From Candidatus Aenigmatarchaeota archaeon (GTDB taxonomy: Archaea; Aenigmatarchaeota; Aenigmatarchaeia; QMZP01; JAFGSV01), in assembly GCA_016931255.1 (NCBI GenBank), contig JAFGFG010000003.1, positions 1 through 64,000 of the forward strand: 64,000 nt of DNA, in the 5' to 3' direction. Under the pieces are notes generated by a model. That model made no database searches. It saw nothing but the letters and a program-made list of their open reading frames with translations, and had not been told where the DNA came from. Both the position numbers and the translations under genes were made by a program. Shown here one piece after another: positions 1-8,247 of this stretch (the stretch's first letter is position 1; each line of letters begins with the position of its first letter).

Positions 1-1
1 A

Positions 2-622
2 GTGTATGGGTACAGCCTGGACTACGTAGGCGTGGGTGGCAACAGCGGCTGGACTGGTGTTCAAGGCACCGGGACCACTTACGGCGTCTACGGCTACGGG
101 AACAATGGAGTGTATGGTGAAGGGACGGCCACAGGGGTCATTGCAAGGGGCGGAGCTTACGGGGTCGATGCAAGTGGTAGTGTCTACGACTTCATCGGCG
201 GTGGGACATCATCTTTCGGAAACCTCATTGTCACCGGGAGCGCAGACGTTGACGGGGATTTATCTTTCGGCACCCATAATGCAAAGCTGTACACTAGGGG
301 AGGCGGCACATGCCTGCCGGGCGACTACAAGCTAGTATCGCACGTTCCGGCAAAGACATGTTCCACAGACCAGCGGACGTGCATGTACTGGTACAGTACC
401 TGCGATGATAATGAAAACCGTGACTGTTCAAGCGGAAGTCCCAGCTCATGCACCGTGGCTGAAGGATGGACGACAGGGACATCTCTGTCCTGCAATTACA
501 TGAACGAGGTATGCAGCGACAACGGATGGAGCTGCTACGGGTTGCCAAGCTATTCATGCGGCCTGGAATCGACAGCATGCACGCAATCCGCCGACTACAC
601 CATATGCATAGACGACGCGTGA
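2..622 (+). CDS. Cys-rich surface/fibre-like protein, 3' part (5' end outside window)
   Basis: The reading frame is already open at the window edge, so the first GTG here is probably an internal valine and the N-terminus is missing. The first ~60 residues are Gly/Tyr-rich with a loose repeat of the type GVYGxGxxGV, like the beta-structured repeats of surface or fibre proteins. A short linker (GNLIVTGSADVDGDLSFG) resembles modules seen before terminal domains of such proteins. The C-terminal ~105 residues hold 12 cysteines, which suggests a disulfide-rich extracellular domain. No membrane segment is visible in this part. The exact family is not recognised. Extracellular location is inferred from composition only. 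Confidence 0.6.
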   Translation: MYGYSLDYVGVGGNSGWTGVQGTGTTYGVYGYGNNGVYGEGTATGVIARGGAYGVDASGSVYDFIGGGTSSFGNLIVTGSADVDGDLSFGTHNAKLYTRGGGTCLPGDYKLVSHVPAKTCSTDQRTCMYWYSTCDDNENRDCSSGSPSSCTVAEGWTTGTSLSCNYMNEVCSDNGWSCYGLPSYSCGLESTACTQSADYTICIDDA

Positions 623-627
623 AGGCG

Positions 628-2190
628 TCAGCAGAAGTCCTTCAGGCTGCCTTTGCTTTTCAGGACAGTATCAGGCTTCGCCTCGTCATCGCCTTTCATT
701 CCCTTCAGTATGCGCTTCATGCTCTTCTCCCTGTGATGGGATGTCCAGTAGTAGCCCTCGTCGCGGGTGTCCTCGGTTATGAGCATTATGACCTTTCCTA
801 TGTCCGCTCTTCCGACGCGGCCGCGGCGCTGTATCGACCTGAGCGGGCTTGGAACTGGCTCGTAGAATATGGCGAGGTTCGCGCTCGGTATGTCCAAGCC
901 TTCTTCGCCGACTGACGTGGCCACGAGTGTGTTGTAATCGCCGTCCCTGAATCTTCTGATGGTCTCAATCTGGTGCTTCTGCGTCACGCCTTCCTTCTGC
1001 CCCACGAAACGCACAGGTTTTGCGCCTTCAACATTCAGAAGGGACTCGACTATGTCATCAACGCTCTTCCTGTAGTTGGCGAATATGATTATCCTCGTGT
1101 CAGGCTTCTTCATCAACTCGCTTCCCACGATGGAGCAGAGCTTGCCTGCCTTCGGATGCCGCGAGCCGCGTTCGGCCATCGTGTAGGTCATGGTGACAGC
1201 AGCACTTATCTTGCTGTCGTTCATGAGTATCCTTGCGGCCTTGGAAGTGTCCTTCTTCATCTTCTCCCAGTAATCAATAAGAGGCCTTATTCCCTGCGTC
1301 TCCAGAAGTCCTATGGCATGCTCAAGCTTGATGCACTGCGTCACGACTGAAATAGCCGCGAATGACGACTTGGCGCCGTTACGCAGTTGAGACATGAACT
1401 CTCCCTGCATACCCAGCAAATCGCGCTTGTTCACAAGCTTCTCGGGCTTCCTGAGGCCGAACTTCTTCAGGGTTTTCAGCTTCTTCAGGTAGACATCATT
1501 TATCATCCCGCGTATGGCTATGAAGGACGGCGGCAGCCTGACGAATTCTATGACCATCTCCTTTTCCTGAGCATACTGCCTGACATCGGCATCCGCTTCT
1601 GTCCTTATGTCAACAGCCTTCACTCCAAGGTTCTCGCATATCTCGTCTATCTTCTCCTTCGTTGCGCCGGGTGAAGCGGAAAGAGCCAATATTCGCGGGT
1701 TCTTCGCTGTCTCTGCATAGTTACTGGCTATGTACGGATACGCATATCCCCCGACAGCATGGTGCGCCTCGTCCACAACAAGCAACGAGAAATCCTTCAT
1801 GTCTATGGTTTTATTCTCAAGGTCATTTTTTATGGTCTGGGGTGTGGCGAAAATCAGCTGCTTTTCTTCGTAAATCCCCATTCGCTCGGCAGGCTTCATC
1901 TCCCCTGTGACCACCTGGAACCTCTCTTCAGGAATGTCAATGAATTTCATGAAGCTCGTCCTGTGCTGATTGGTCAGCGGCTTCGTGGGAGCAAGTACGA
2001 GAATCTTTCCTTCCCTGTGCCGGTCGAGCCTCAGGACAGTGAGCATTATGGCTATCGGCGTCTTTCCGAGTCCCGTAGGCAGGACTACGAGCAGGTTCTC
2101 ATTGACTGCCCTGCCGAGTATCTCCTGCTGGTACAGCCTCGCCTGAAGCGTGTCGGACTTTATGAGGCGATGCTTCACGAATTCGTCCAT
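628..2190 (-). CDS. hef: Hef-like superfamily 2 helicase (helicase part only)
   Basis: SF2 helicase of the Hef/FANCM type, acting on forked and branched DNA. Visible motifs are Walker A LPTGLGKT (residues 37-44), DEAH (140-143), SAS motif ALSASPG (~170) and motif VI QRRGRVGR (~455), preceded by VATSVGEEGLD. Euryarchaeal Hef is normally ~750 aa with a C-terminal ERCC4 nuclease and HhH domains. This protein stops after the helicase at 520 aa, and a separate ERCC4-HhH gene lies at 13169-13828. The C-terminus GSLKDFC resembles a PCNA-interacting peptide. The ATG at 2188-2190 has a TATA-like box ~25 bp upstream, so the mRNA is probably leaderless. It is divergent from the RimB-like gene, 33 bp away. 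Confidence 0.9.
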   Translation of the reverse strand: MDEFVKHRLIKSDTLQARLYQQEILGRAVNENLLVVLPTGLGKTPIAIMLTVLRLDRHREGKILVLAPTKPLTNQHRTSFMKFIDIPEERFQVVTGEMKPAERMGIYEEKQLIFATPQTIKNDLENKTIDMKDFSLLVVDEAHHAVGGYAYPYIASNYAETAKNPRILALSASPGATKEKIDEICENLGVKAVDIRTEADADVRQYAQEKEMVIEFVRLPPSFIAIRGMINDVYLKKLKTLKKFGLRKPEKLVNKRDLLGMQGEFMSQLRNGAKSSFAAISVVTQCIKLEHAIGLLETQGIRPLIDYWEKMKKDTSKAARILMNDSKISAAVTMTYTMAERGSRHPKAGKLCSIVGSELMKKPDTRIIIFANYRKSVDDIVESLLNVEGAKPVRFVGQKEGVTQKHQIETIRRFRDGDYNTLVATSVGEEGLDIPSANLAIFYEPVPSPLRSIQRRGRVGRADIGKVIMLITEDTRDEGYYWTSHHREKSMKRILKGMKGDDEAKPDTVLKSKGSLKDFC

Positions 2191-2223
2191 AATCTTAAAA
2201 TAGAATAGAATTTAAAATAAAGC
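2191..2223. promoter_or_regulatory. Compact divergent promoter, hef helicase / rimB-like
   Basis: This 33-bp spacer separates two divergent ATGs. TTAAAATA at 2194-2201 is centred 26-27 bp before the plus-strand ATG (2224). TTTAAAATA at 2211-2219 is centred ~25 bp before the minus-strand ATG (2190). Both distances fit archaeal TATA boxes driving leaderless transcripts, so each box lies next to the other gene's start. Inferred from sequence and spacing only. Confidence 0.6.
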
Positions 2224-2619
2224 ATGAAGAAAACACTCGGAATCGTTGAAAAAGTTAAGATAATAGGACAGAACGGAGAGATTGAGGCACTTGCGCTCAT
2301 GGACACCGGCGCAAAGCTCAGCTCTGTTGACATAAGACTTGCAGCAGAGGCAGGCATAGGCCCTGTCATGAGGACCACAAAAATAAAGAGCGCGTCAAAG
2401 GACATAGGAACCCAAAGGCCTGTCCTTGAGGCAATTGTGAAGATTGCGGGCAAGAAATTCAAGACCGAAGTGAATATAGCCGACAGGACAAACATGGCAT
2501 TTCCTGTTCTCATAGGAAGGAATATAATGGCAGGTAATTTCCTAATAGACTCGGAGAAGAACGAGGATCTGTTCAGAAAGGTAGCGCGTGACAAGAAGAT
2601 GATGTCCGAGTTCATGTAG
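2224..2619 (+). CDS. RimB-like retropepsin-fold protease (PF05618 family)
   Basis: A 131-aa protein of the RimK-associated 'ATP-dependent Zn protease' family, which has a retropepsin-like fold. The active-site-like motif ALMDTGAKLSSVD is at residues ~24-36, and the typical C-terminal PVLIGRNIM is at ~98-106. Family members sit beside RimK-type ligases and, in Pseudomonas rimABK, modulate RimK action on ribosomal protein S6. Here two ATP-grasp proteins follow at once, supporting a shared pathway of adding and trimming amide-linked residues. The real target here is unknown. The leaderless ATG is supported by a TATA box 26 bp upstream. Length is normal for a single-domain member. Confidence 0.85.
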   Translation: MKKTLGIVEKVKIIGQNGEIEALALMDTGAKLSSVDIRLAAEAGIGPVMRTTKIKSASKDIGTQRPVLEAIVKIAGKKFKTEVNIADRTNMAFPVLIGRNIMAGNFLIDSEKNEDLFRKVARDKKMMSEFM

Positions 2620-2659
2620 CTTTTAAGTACTTTCATTAAATTAAATCAGAGCGGTTTTT

Positions 2660-3535
2660 ATGACATTGGCACTATTGGGACCGGCACCGGATTTTGTGGG
2701 CAATTCCACGAAAAGGCTTCTGGAAGAGGCCAAAAAGCAGATAAAGAAAGTCGAGTATGTGCCTGTAAAGGACGTTGTTCTTGAAGTAGGAAAGAAAGCG
2801 CAGGCGCGTTACGGGAAAAAGACTCTCGATTCATACGACTACATACTTCCGAGGATAGACTCGAAAAGGGCAGAGATTGGCTACCCGATAATGAGATTCC
2901 TTGACGAATGCAGCGTAAAGAAGCCGTATCCTGCATCAACCGTGCTTGTTGCACATAACAAGTTCCTCACGCTGATGGAGCTCACGAAAAGGGGTGTCAC
3001 TGTACCGGAGACATGGATAACAGGCTCCAAGGATGTTGCCAATGGTATAGTGGACAAGCAGAAGCTTCCGATAATAATGAAGCTGCTTTCTGGTTTCGGT
3101 GGTGAAGGCGTGATGATAATGGAGACAAGGGGCGCGGCAAAAGCCACTATACACACACTGAAAACACTGAGGCAGGAAGTGCTCATAGAGGAATACATAC
3201 CCAATCCTGGTGAGGACATAAGGGCAATCATCGCAGGGGATGAGGTCATAGCGTCATTCAAGAGAATTGCTGCATCAGGCAGCAAGAAGGCTAACATCCA
3301 TCTCGGCGGAAGGGGGGTTGACTTCAAGCTCCCTCCTGAAATGAAGGAGATTGTACTGGAATCAGCAAAGGCCATAAACAGCAAGATATGCGCAATAGAC
3401 ATGGTGGAAAGCAAGGAGAGGACATACGTCATAGAGGCTAACATAAACCCCGGGCTATCGGGCATAGAGAAGGCAACTGGCATAAACGTGGCCAAGCGCA
3501 TAATAGATTATGTGAAAAGCGAGATGAAGCGCTGA
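2660..3535 (+). CDS. RimK-type ATP-grasp ligase
   Basis: ATP-grasp amide ligase of the RimK/LysX/CofF/MptN group, 291 aa. The first ~90 residues form the pre-ATP-grasp domain. The glycine-rich ATP loop GFGGEGVMIMET is at ~154-165, EEYIP at ~187, EDIRAIIAGDEV at ~195-206, and the metal-binding EANINPGLSG at ~264-273. All key positions look intact, so it is probably active. The family joins amino acids, often glutamate, to a peptide, protein or cofactor carboxylate. Substrate cannot be told from sequence. It follows the RimB-like protease by 40 bp and precedes a divergent paralog, making a probable operon. Confidence 0.88.
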   Translation: MTLALLGPAPDFVGNSTKRLLEEAKKQIKKVEYVPVKDVVLEVGKKAQARYGKKTLDSYDYILPRIDSKRAEIGYPIMRFLDECSVKKPYPASTVLVAHNKFLTLMELTKRGVTVPETWITGSKDVANGIVDKQKLPIIMKLLSGFGGEGVMIMETRGAAKATIHTLKTLRQEVLIEEYIPNPGEDIRAIIAGDEVIASFKRIAASGSKKANIHLGGRGVDFKLPPEMKEIVLESAKAINSKICAIDMVESKERTYVIEANINPGLSGIEKATGINVAKRIIDYVKSEMKR

Positions 3536-3610
3536 ATATATGCGGATTCACGAAGGAATGAATTATCTTTTTAAATATCCGGTCAATATAGGCACATACG
3601 CGGTGATTTG

Positions 3611-4525
3611 ATGACATTATGCATACTCGGTCAGGAGAAGACCGAAAGCAACCTTAAGCTTCTTGAAGAGGCAAAAAAAAGGTTCTCATCTGTGTTCTTC
3701 GTTCCAATAAAAGGAATAGGTGTCGGGCTTAACGGAGATTTTGACATAACCTACAGGGCATCAGACCTTCTGAAATTCAATGCCATACTTCCGAGGGTGC
3801 CGAGAAGATACTATTCATATGCATACCAGCTGCTGTCGCTGTTCCCTTCAAAAACGTTCATGCCTGTCCCTCCGATAGCATTCCTTCTGTCATCAGAGAG
3901 GTTCTTCCTTCTTACAGTCCTCAGGAAAAGGGAAATAGATACGCTTAACCTGCATCTGGTGCGGTCTGTGATGGCCGCTGACAGGATACTTGACTCCGTT
4001 GATTTCCCTATAGTACTGAGGGTACCGACACAAAAGACAGGCGTATCCGTAAAGAGCCACGCAGAAGCAAAAAGCGTCATAGAAGCGCTCGGCTCGCTTG
4101 ACCATCCGGTTCTTCTCGAAGAGCCTGTAAAGGACATGGTTTCAGCGTATGTTGCAAAACCCGGGGTAATTGCCGCAGTGAAAAAAGTGACAAGGGACAG
4201 GGATATCATATTCGGAGAGGGAAAATACAAGGCATTTAAGCTCAGCGTGGAGGCAAAGCAGCTGGCTCTTGAGACAGCTGATGCCATAGACACGCACGTG
4301 ATAAGGGTTGATATGTCCCTAAGGGATGGTCCGAAGGTGGTCAACATAGAACTTAATCCCGACCTTATAGCCCCGAGCAGGATTACGAAGGTCAACATAC
4401 CGGCAAAGATAATAGAATCCGTTCACCAGAACTACAGGGAACACATGGAAAAGCCGTTCCTCATGAAGTTCTTCGAGGATGCGAAATCAGTTGTGAAGGA
4501 CGTCCTGAAGGAAAAATCGTCCTGA
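3611..4525 (+). CDS. Divergent RimK-like ATP-grasp protein, possibly catalytically altered
   Basis: Paralog of the preceding ligase. The N-terminus (LCILGQ, then LLEEAKKRF) and the end (IELNPDL, then VNIPAKIIESV) align with it, but the nucleotide-binding features are eroded. The Gly-rich loop GFGGEG is replaced by VPTQKTGVSV, and the arginine of EDIRAI is replaced by serine in KDMVSAYV. The ExN metal motif survives as ELN. It may be a pseudoenzyme partner or a ligase with changed chemistry. A ribosome site GGTGAT (3602-3607) lies 3 nt before the ATG at 3611, which is preferred over the TTG at 3608. A TATA-like TTTTAAATAT lies at ~3570-3580. It ends in a ~30-residue charged extension. Confidence 0.78.
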   Translation: MTLCILGQEKTESNLKLLEEAKKRFSSVFFVPIKGIGVGLNGDFDITYRASDLLKFNAILPRVPRRYYSYAYQLLSLFPSKTFMPVPPIAFLLSSERFFLLTVLRKREIDTLNLHLVRSVMAADRILDSVDFPIVLRVPTQKTGVSVKSHAEAKSVIEALGSLDHPVLLEEPVKDMVSAYVAKPGVIAAVKKVTRDRDIIFGEGKYKAFKLSVEAKQLALETADAIDTHVIRVDMSLRDGPKVVNIELNPDLIAPSRITKVNIPAKIIESVHQNYREHMEKPFLMKFFEDAKSVVKDVLKEKSS

Positions 4526-4556
4526 GGCATCCATTTTTATAAAATAAGGTCAAATT

Positions 4557-5399
4557 ATGACCATGGATTTCAATACATTCATCCAGCCTCTCGCAGTGTG
4601 GCTGGGAGATTTTTCAGCAAGACTGCTTCCTGATTACATAATACCTAATCTCAGGCTCATACTCCAGCTGGTGCTCATACTTGTGGCAGCATACATAGTC
4701 GGAAAGCTCAGTAAGTTCCTCACCAAGAGGCTGCTAAGCATTGTCGGGCTGAAGCGCCTGACTGATAAATCATGGGCTGAGGGTGTCCTGAGGATAACAG
4801 GATATAAGGGCAGCATTGTCGAGCTCATATCCGACCTAGTCAAATGGCTCATATACATAGTGTTCTTCACTTTCATACTGCAGGCAGTAGGCCTTTCGGA
4901 AGTGGCTGATATCTTCGGCCAGATAGCCATATTCGTCCCGAGGTTCATAGGAGCGATACTGCTCATAGTGGTGGGCTTCATAATAGCAGACTTCTTCGGG
5001 AAGGTATTCGGTGAAGCGGGTTCCAAATTACTCGGAGGCCATGACATAGGGCAATTCACAGGAGGGCTTGTAAGGTACACAATAGGCCTCGTCGTTCTGA
5101 TAATGGCACTCGCTCTCGTGGGAATAGACATAGCGGCGCTGGCTATACTTCTCGCAGCAGTACTCGTGATGGTGATAATCATAGCAGGATTCGGTCTTAA
5201 GGACATACTCCCTGAGATAACCGCAGGCATACAGGTGAAGGGTGCGTACAAGGTCGGCGACAGGGTGAATGTCAACGGATATTCAGGTGTCATAGACGAA
5301 ATAGCGCCGACTGTGACGAAGCTCAAGACCAAGGGCAATCCGGTAATCCTGCCAAACAGCGTTTTCGTGAAGAATCCTGTGGAAAGGATCAAGAAATAG
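4557..5399 (+). CDS. mscS: Small-conductance mechanosensitive channel, MscS family
   Basis: Membrane channel relieving turgor on osmotic downshift. The 280-aa protein has several hydrophobic segments, at about 30-55, 95-115, 130-155, 175-200 and 205-225. The last is the Gly/Ala-rich pore helix, leading into the hallmark FGLKDILPEITAG. A short beta domain follows (VKGAYKVGDRVNVNGYSG), then the PNSVFVKNP segment. The C-terminal cytoplasmic cage is short, as in minimal MscS proteins. A second ATG at 4563 is nearer the expected distance from the TATA-like TTTTATAAAA (4535-4544) and may be the true start. The stop overlaps the convergent gene by 11 nt. Confidence 0.9.
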   Translation: MTMDFNTFIQPLAVWLGDFSARLLPDYIIPNLRLILQLVLILVAAYIVGKLSKFLTKRLLSIVGLKRLTDKSWAEGVLRITGYKGSIVELISDLVKWLIYIVFFTFILQAVGLSEVADIFGQIAIFVPRFIGAILLIVVGFIIADFFGKVFGEAGSKLLGGHDIGQFTGGLVRYTIGLVVLIMALALVGIDIAALAILLAAVLVMVIIIAGFGLKDILPEITAGIQVKGAYKVGDRVNVNGYSGVIDEIAPTVTKLKTKGNPVILPNSVFVKNPVERIKK

Positions 5400-5706
5400 T
5401 TCTCAGCGCAGGAGGAATATAAGAAGCACTCTTCATTGAGCTGTTTCTGACAAGGGACTCTATCATGCCTATGTTCTCAAGAATATGACCAAAAGAAGAT
5501 TCTGATTCGAACTCTCCTTTAATTGACCCAAGATATCTCAGCATGTCAGTGGTTCCTTCATTTTTTCTGTATTTCAGCTGGGGATTCCCTTTCCTCTCAC
5601 AGCTCTCTATCGCAGCGTCAAGATGAATGAAAATATCGCCTATACTATCCTCTATACGACCTATTTCACTGTCATATTTTTTCAGATTTCCTAATTCATC
5701 TATCAT
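5389..5706 (-). CDS. Hypothetical small helical protein
   Basis: About 105 residues, mostly charged and predicted helical, with no membrane segment and no recognised motif. It reads convergently into mscS, overlapping its last 11 nt. Two starts are possible: GTG at 5713-5715, or ATG at 5704-5706. I use the ATG because GTGGTTAAT before it can serve as a weak ribosome site. TTTATAAAG at ~5741-5749 is a candidate TATA box. It interrupts the plus-strand run of RimK- and amidohydrolase-like genes. Function unknown. Confidence 0.55.
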   Translation of the reverse strand: MIDELGNLKKYDSEIGRIEDSIGDIFIHLDAAIESCERKGNPQLKYRKNEGTTDMLRYLGSIKGEFESESSFGHILENIGMIESLVRNSSMKSASYIPPALRTIS

Positions 5707-5802
5707 ATTAACCACTATATGGTAATAATTAATTTATGCTTTATAAAGCTTATTCCTCTTCGTATGATATCGATTTTTAACCGAAAATAACCAATTATCT
5801 TT

Positions 5803-6711
5803 ATGGAAGTCGAATTCAGGCCGGGATTCACAATTTACAGGAAGAAGGGCCGCGGCATTTCCTGGATAGCGCCGCATTCAGGCCATAGCTTCTGGATTCC
5901 GGATTCAAGGGATGAAGAGACAGATACAGTCGCGAGCCTGTGCTGGATGAAAGAAGGAGGAAACCTCCTCCTTGCGGATACGCCGCGGTCAAGGGATTTC
6001 GGTATAGATTTCAACAGAGCCGCACCCGGGAAAAAGGATGCGCTCAGTTACCACATGAAGTACGAAACCCGTGAAATGTCAAATGTTTTCTGGTCTAAAT
6101 ACATGGATAAATATGCCTGGACAGCATCGGATGAAAGGGACCACAACATGAGGCTTGGGATATACAGGGACTTCTGGAATTCAGCTGATGAGAAGGACAG
6201 TATCGTCATAATCCACAGGATGATGTCAAGGCTCAGCAACTCATACTCGGTAATGGATGTTACCGGTTTTGGTATAAGCGCTTCTGAAATGGAAAAGGCT
6301 GTAAAGTCTGTGAACAGAAAATTCAGGAAAGTGTTTGATAAAAGAAGGAATGACTTCATAGATTTCATACTGCTCCTTGCGCACGAGAGGTTCCACTACA
6401 TACACGACAAGCTTGACATCGAGCACGTGTTCAACGAGTTCTATGATCAGGACCTGAAATTCCTTGGTATAGACGAATGCACTGAAAACGGGTTTGTGGA
6501 AACTGCCAGGTTGAAGATGAAGAAGATGAAGCCTGAGGTGACATTCAGAAAGTTCTTCATAGGGAAATTATCCCATGGTATAAAAAACATCAGCAGGGGA
6601 AAGAAAGTGCTCCAGATTGAGGTTTCTTCTTTCCTGTGCAACTGGTATCCAGACATCGCAAGCATCATAATAACCAAGCTTTCTGAAGAACTTCTGGTAA
6701 AAAAGAAATAG
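5803..6711 (+). CDS. N-formylglutamate amidohydrolase-like protein, copy 1
   Basis: A 302-aa protein with the N-terminal pattern of the FGase family (PF05013, M14-like zinc amidohydrolases): PHSG at residues 24-27, SRD at 35-37, a TDTVASLCWMK segment at 40-50 and GIDFNR at 67-72, which resembles the family's ...IDLNR. IHRMMSRL at ~135 is a plausible third zinc-ligand region. The middle is rich in Lys/Arg helices, unlike classical members. The neighbour at 6733 is a paralog with all these motifs. Near RimK-type ligases a role in removing amide-linked groups is attractive but inferred. A TATA-like ATTTTTAACC centred ~26 bp before the ATG suggests a leaderless mRNA. Confidence 0.65.
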   Translation: MEVEFRPGFTIYRKKGRGISWIAPHSGHSFWIPDSRDEETDTVASLCWMKEGGNLLLADTPRSRDFGIDFNRAAPGKKDALSYHMKYETREMSNVFWSKYMDKYAWTASDERDHNMRLGIYRDFWNSADEKDSIVIIHRMMSRLSNSYSVMDVTGFGISASEMEKAVKSVNRKFRKVFDKRRNDFIDFILLLAHERFHYIHDKLDIEHVFNEFYDQDLKFLGIDECTENGFVETARLKMKKMKPEVTFRKFFIGKLSHGIKNISRGKKVLQIEVSSFLCNWYPDIASIIITKLSEELLVKKK

Positions 6712-6732
6712 CTGCTCGTTCAATAATATATC

Positions 6733-7752
6733 ATGAAAATAAAGCATGGCTTTCTCGTTTATGAAAACGGGAATGATGAGATAACATGGGTTGTGCCTCA
6801 TTCAGGCCCATCGCTTGAAACACCGACATCAAGGGATGACAACTCCGACACTGTGGCAAGCCTGTGCTGGATGAAGATAGGGGGAAAGCTTATTGTATCG
6901 ACAATGCCGCGAAAAAGAATGATGGGCATAGACTTCAACCGCGACGCTCCACCGATGAGGAAGTCCATAAAGTATTACGGGTGGTTCAGGGACAACAAGA
7001 ATCCGGAAGACCTTCAGGAATACAGGGAAAAATACGCATGGGTGTCAAAGAACAGGATAGACTATACAAGAAGGCTAAAGATATACAATGATTTCTGGAA
7101 TGAAGTGAAGGCATCAGGACGGACTGTTGTGTTCATACACAGAAAATTCACAAGGCTGAAAAACTTTCCCAGTGCTATGGACCTCGTTGCATACAGGGAT
7201 TACGGATTCAGCAGGCATCTGCTCAGAAAGACAGTTGAAAGGGTCAACAAGAAGCATGGTCAACTGCTACGGAAGATATCGAAAAACTACAAAAATGCTA
7301 TCATAATGGAAGAGCAGAGGGTTGTCGAGAGAGTATTGGAAGTCTTCGGGAACTTCGACATCAATAATATAGATTCTGAGTACAGGGGGCACATGATATC
7401 AGATATAGAAAAAATAAAGAAAATGGCAAACCCCAAAATCGTCAAAAAGCTGGAAAATAAACTCACTCCCGCAAATCTTATGATGGGTGTCAGGTCAGCC
7501 CTCCGGAATGGTGGTGACGTTGAGGTGACCCTTGAGTCCATATTCAAGGGAGAGAAAGCTATCGGAAAGATAAAGAGCATATCACGGTCCAAGAATGTAA
7601 TACAGATAGAATCCAACGCATTCATGAACTACTGGTATCCTAATGAAACATCAGACATCATACTGGACATAGTCAACGAGATAAAGCCCATGATGAAGAT
7701 AACCAACTACCTTAAAGAGAAGTCGTGGCCATTCAGTTTTCTGAAGAGTTGA
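6733..7752 (+). CDS. N-formylglutamate amidohydrolase-like protein, copy 2
   Basis: Tandem paralog of the preceding gene, 339 aa. Shared positions include VPHSG (residues ~22-26), TSRDD, DTVASLCWMK, MGIDFNRDAP, KIYNDFWN, the IHRKFTRL segment and a C-terminal LQ/IQIE..F..WYP motif (IQIESNAFMNYWYP). A longer middle region (~170-240) and a short C-terminal tail account for the extra length. Conservation of the putative metal ligands in both copies suggests both are active and perhaps differ in substrate. It follows copy 1 by 21 nt with no clear promoter, so they are probably co-transcribed. Family call rests on motif recognition alone. Confidence 0.63.
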   Translation: MKIKHGFLVYENGNDEITWVVPHSGPSLETPTSRDDNSDTVASLCWMKIGGKLIVSTMPRKRMMGIDFNRDAPPMRKSIKYYGWFRDNKNPEDLQEYREKYAWVSKNRIDYTRRLKIYNDFWNEVKASGRTVVFIHRKFTRLKNFPSAMDLVAYRDYGFSRHLLRKTVERVNKKHGQLLRKISKNYKNAIIMEEQRVVERVLEVFGNFDINNIDSEYRGHMISDIEKIKKMANPKIVKKLENKLTPANLMMGVRSALRNGGDVEVTLESIFKGEKAIGKIKSISRSKNVIQIESNAFMNYWYPNETSDIILDIVNEIKPMMKITNYLKEKSWPFSFLKS

Positions 7753-7789
7753 CTGAATATATTTAACATTACGCTGACAATAGAATTCT

Positions 7790-8227
7790 ATGATAACAAT
7801 CAGGAATTTCAGGCCGGATGACATCGAAAAAATATCGTTCTTCAAGTCCGAAAGTGTGAAGATGAATTTTCCCGGCTGTGAATTCAATCCAGTCCTCTAC
7901 AGGAAGCTGCTGCTGAAGTCCGTGTCGATGAGTCCTGATTATGTGAAAGTGGCTGAGGACAACGGCAATGTGGTCGGATATGTGTGGTTCAGGGTGATAG
8001 ACAGTTCAGTTGGAATGTTCGGAAGGTTTGAGCACCTCTTCGTAGACCAGTCCTGCAGGGGAAAAGGCGTGGGCAGGATGCTCATGGAATCAGCTGAAGA
8101 CTTCTTCAGAAAGAGCGGGATAAAAACCGTGAAGCTCACAGTCACGACAACCAATGAGGACGCCATGAAACTCTATGAGAAGCTCGGTTACAGGACGAAA
8201 AGATACAAGATGGAAAAGGATTTATAG
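7790..8227 (+). CDS. GNAT-family N-acetyltransferase (RimI-like)
   Basis: A 145-aa acetyl-CoA-dependent acetyltransferase. Motif A, the pyrophosphate-binding RGKGVGRMLM, is at residues ~87-96. The C-terminal motif NEDAMKLYEKLGYRTKRYKM at ~122-141 is typical of RimI-like enzymes that acetylate protein N-termini or lysines. The substrate cannot be assigned. TATTTAAC centred 27 bp before the ATG predicts a separate leaderless mRNA. It closes the group of RimK- and amidohydrolase-like genes, and acetyltransferases (RimI/RimJ/RimL) are also ribosome-modifying relatives. Confidence 0.85.
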   Translation: MITIRNFRPDDIEKISFFKSESVKMNFPGCEFNPVLYRKLLLKSVSMSPDYVKVAEDNGNVVGYVWFRVIDSSVGMFGRFEHLFVDQSCRGKGVGRMLMESAEDFFRKSGIKTVKLTVTTTNEDAMKLYEKLGYRTKRYKMEKDL

Positions 8228-8247
8228 CTTCGCCCCAAAAAGAAAGT

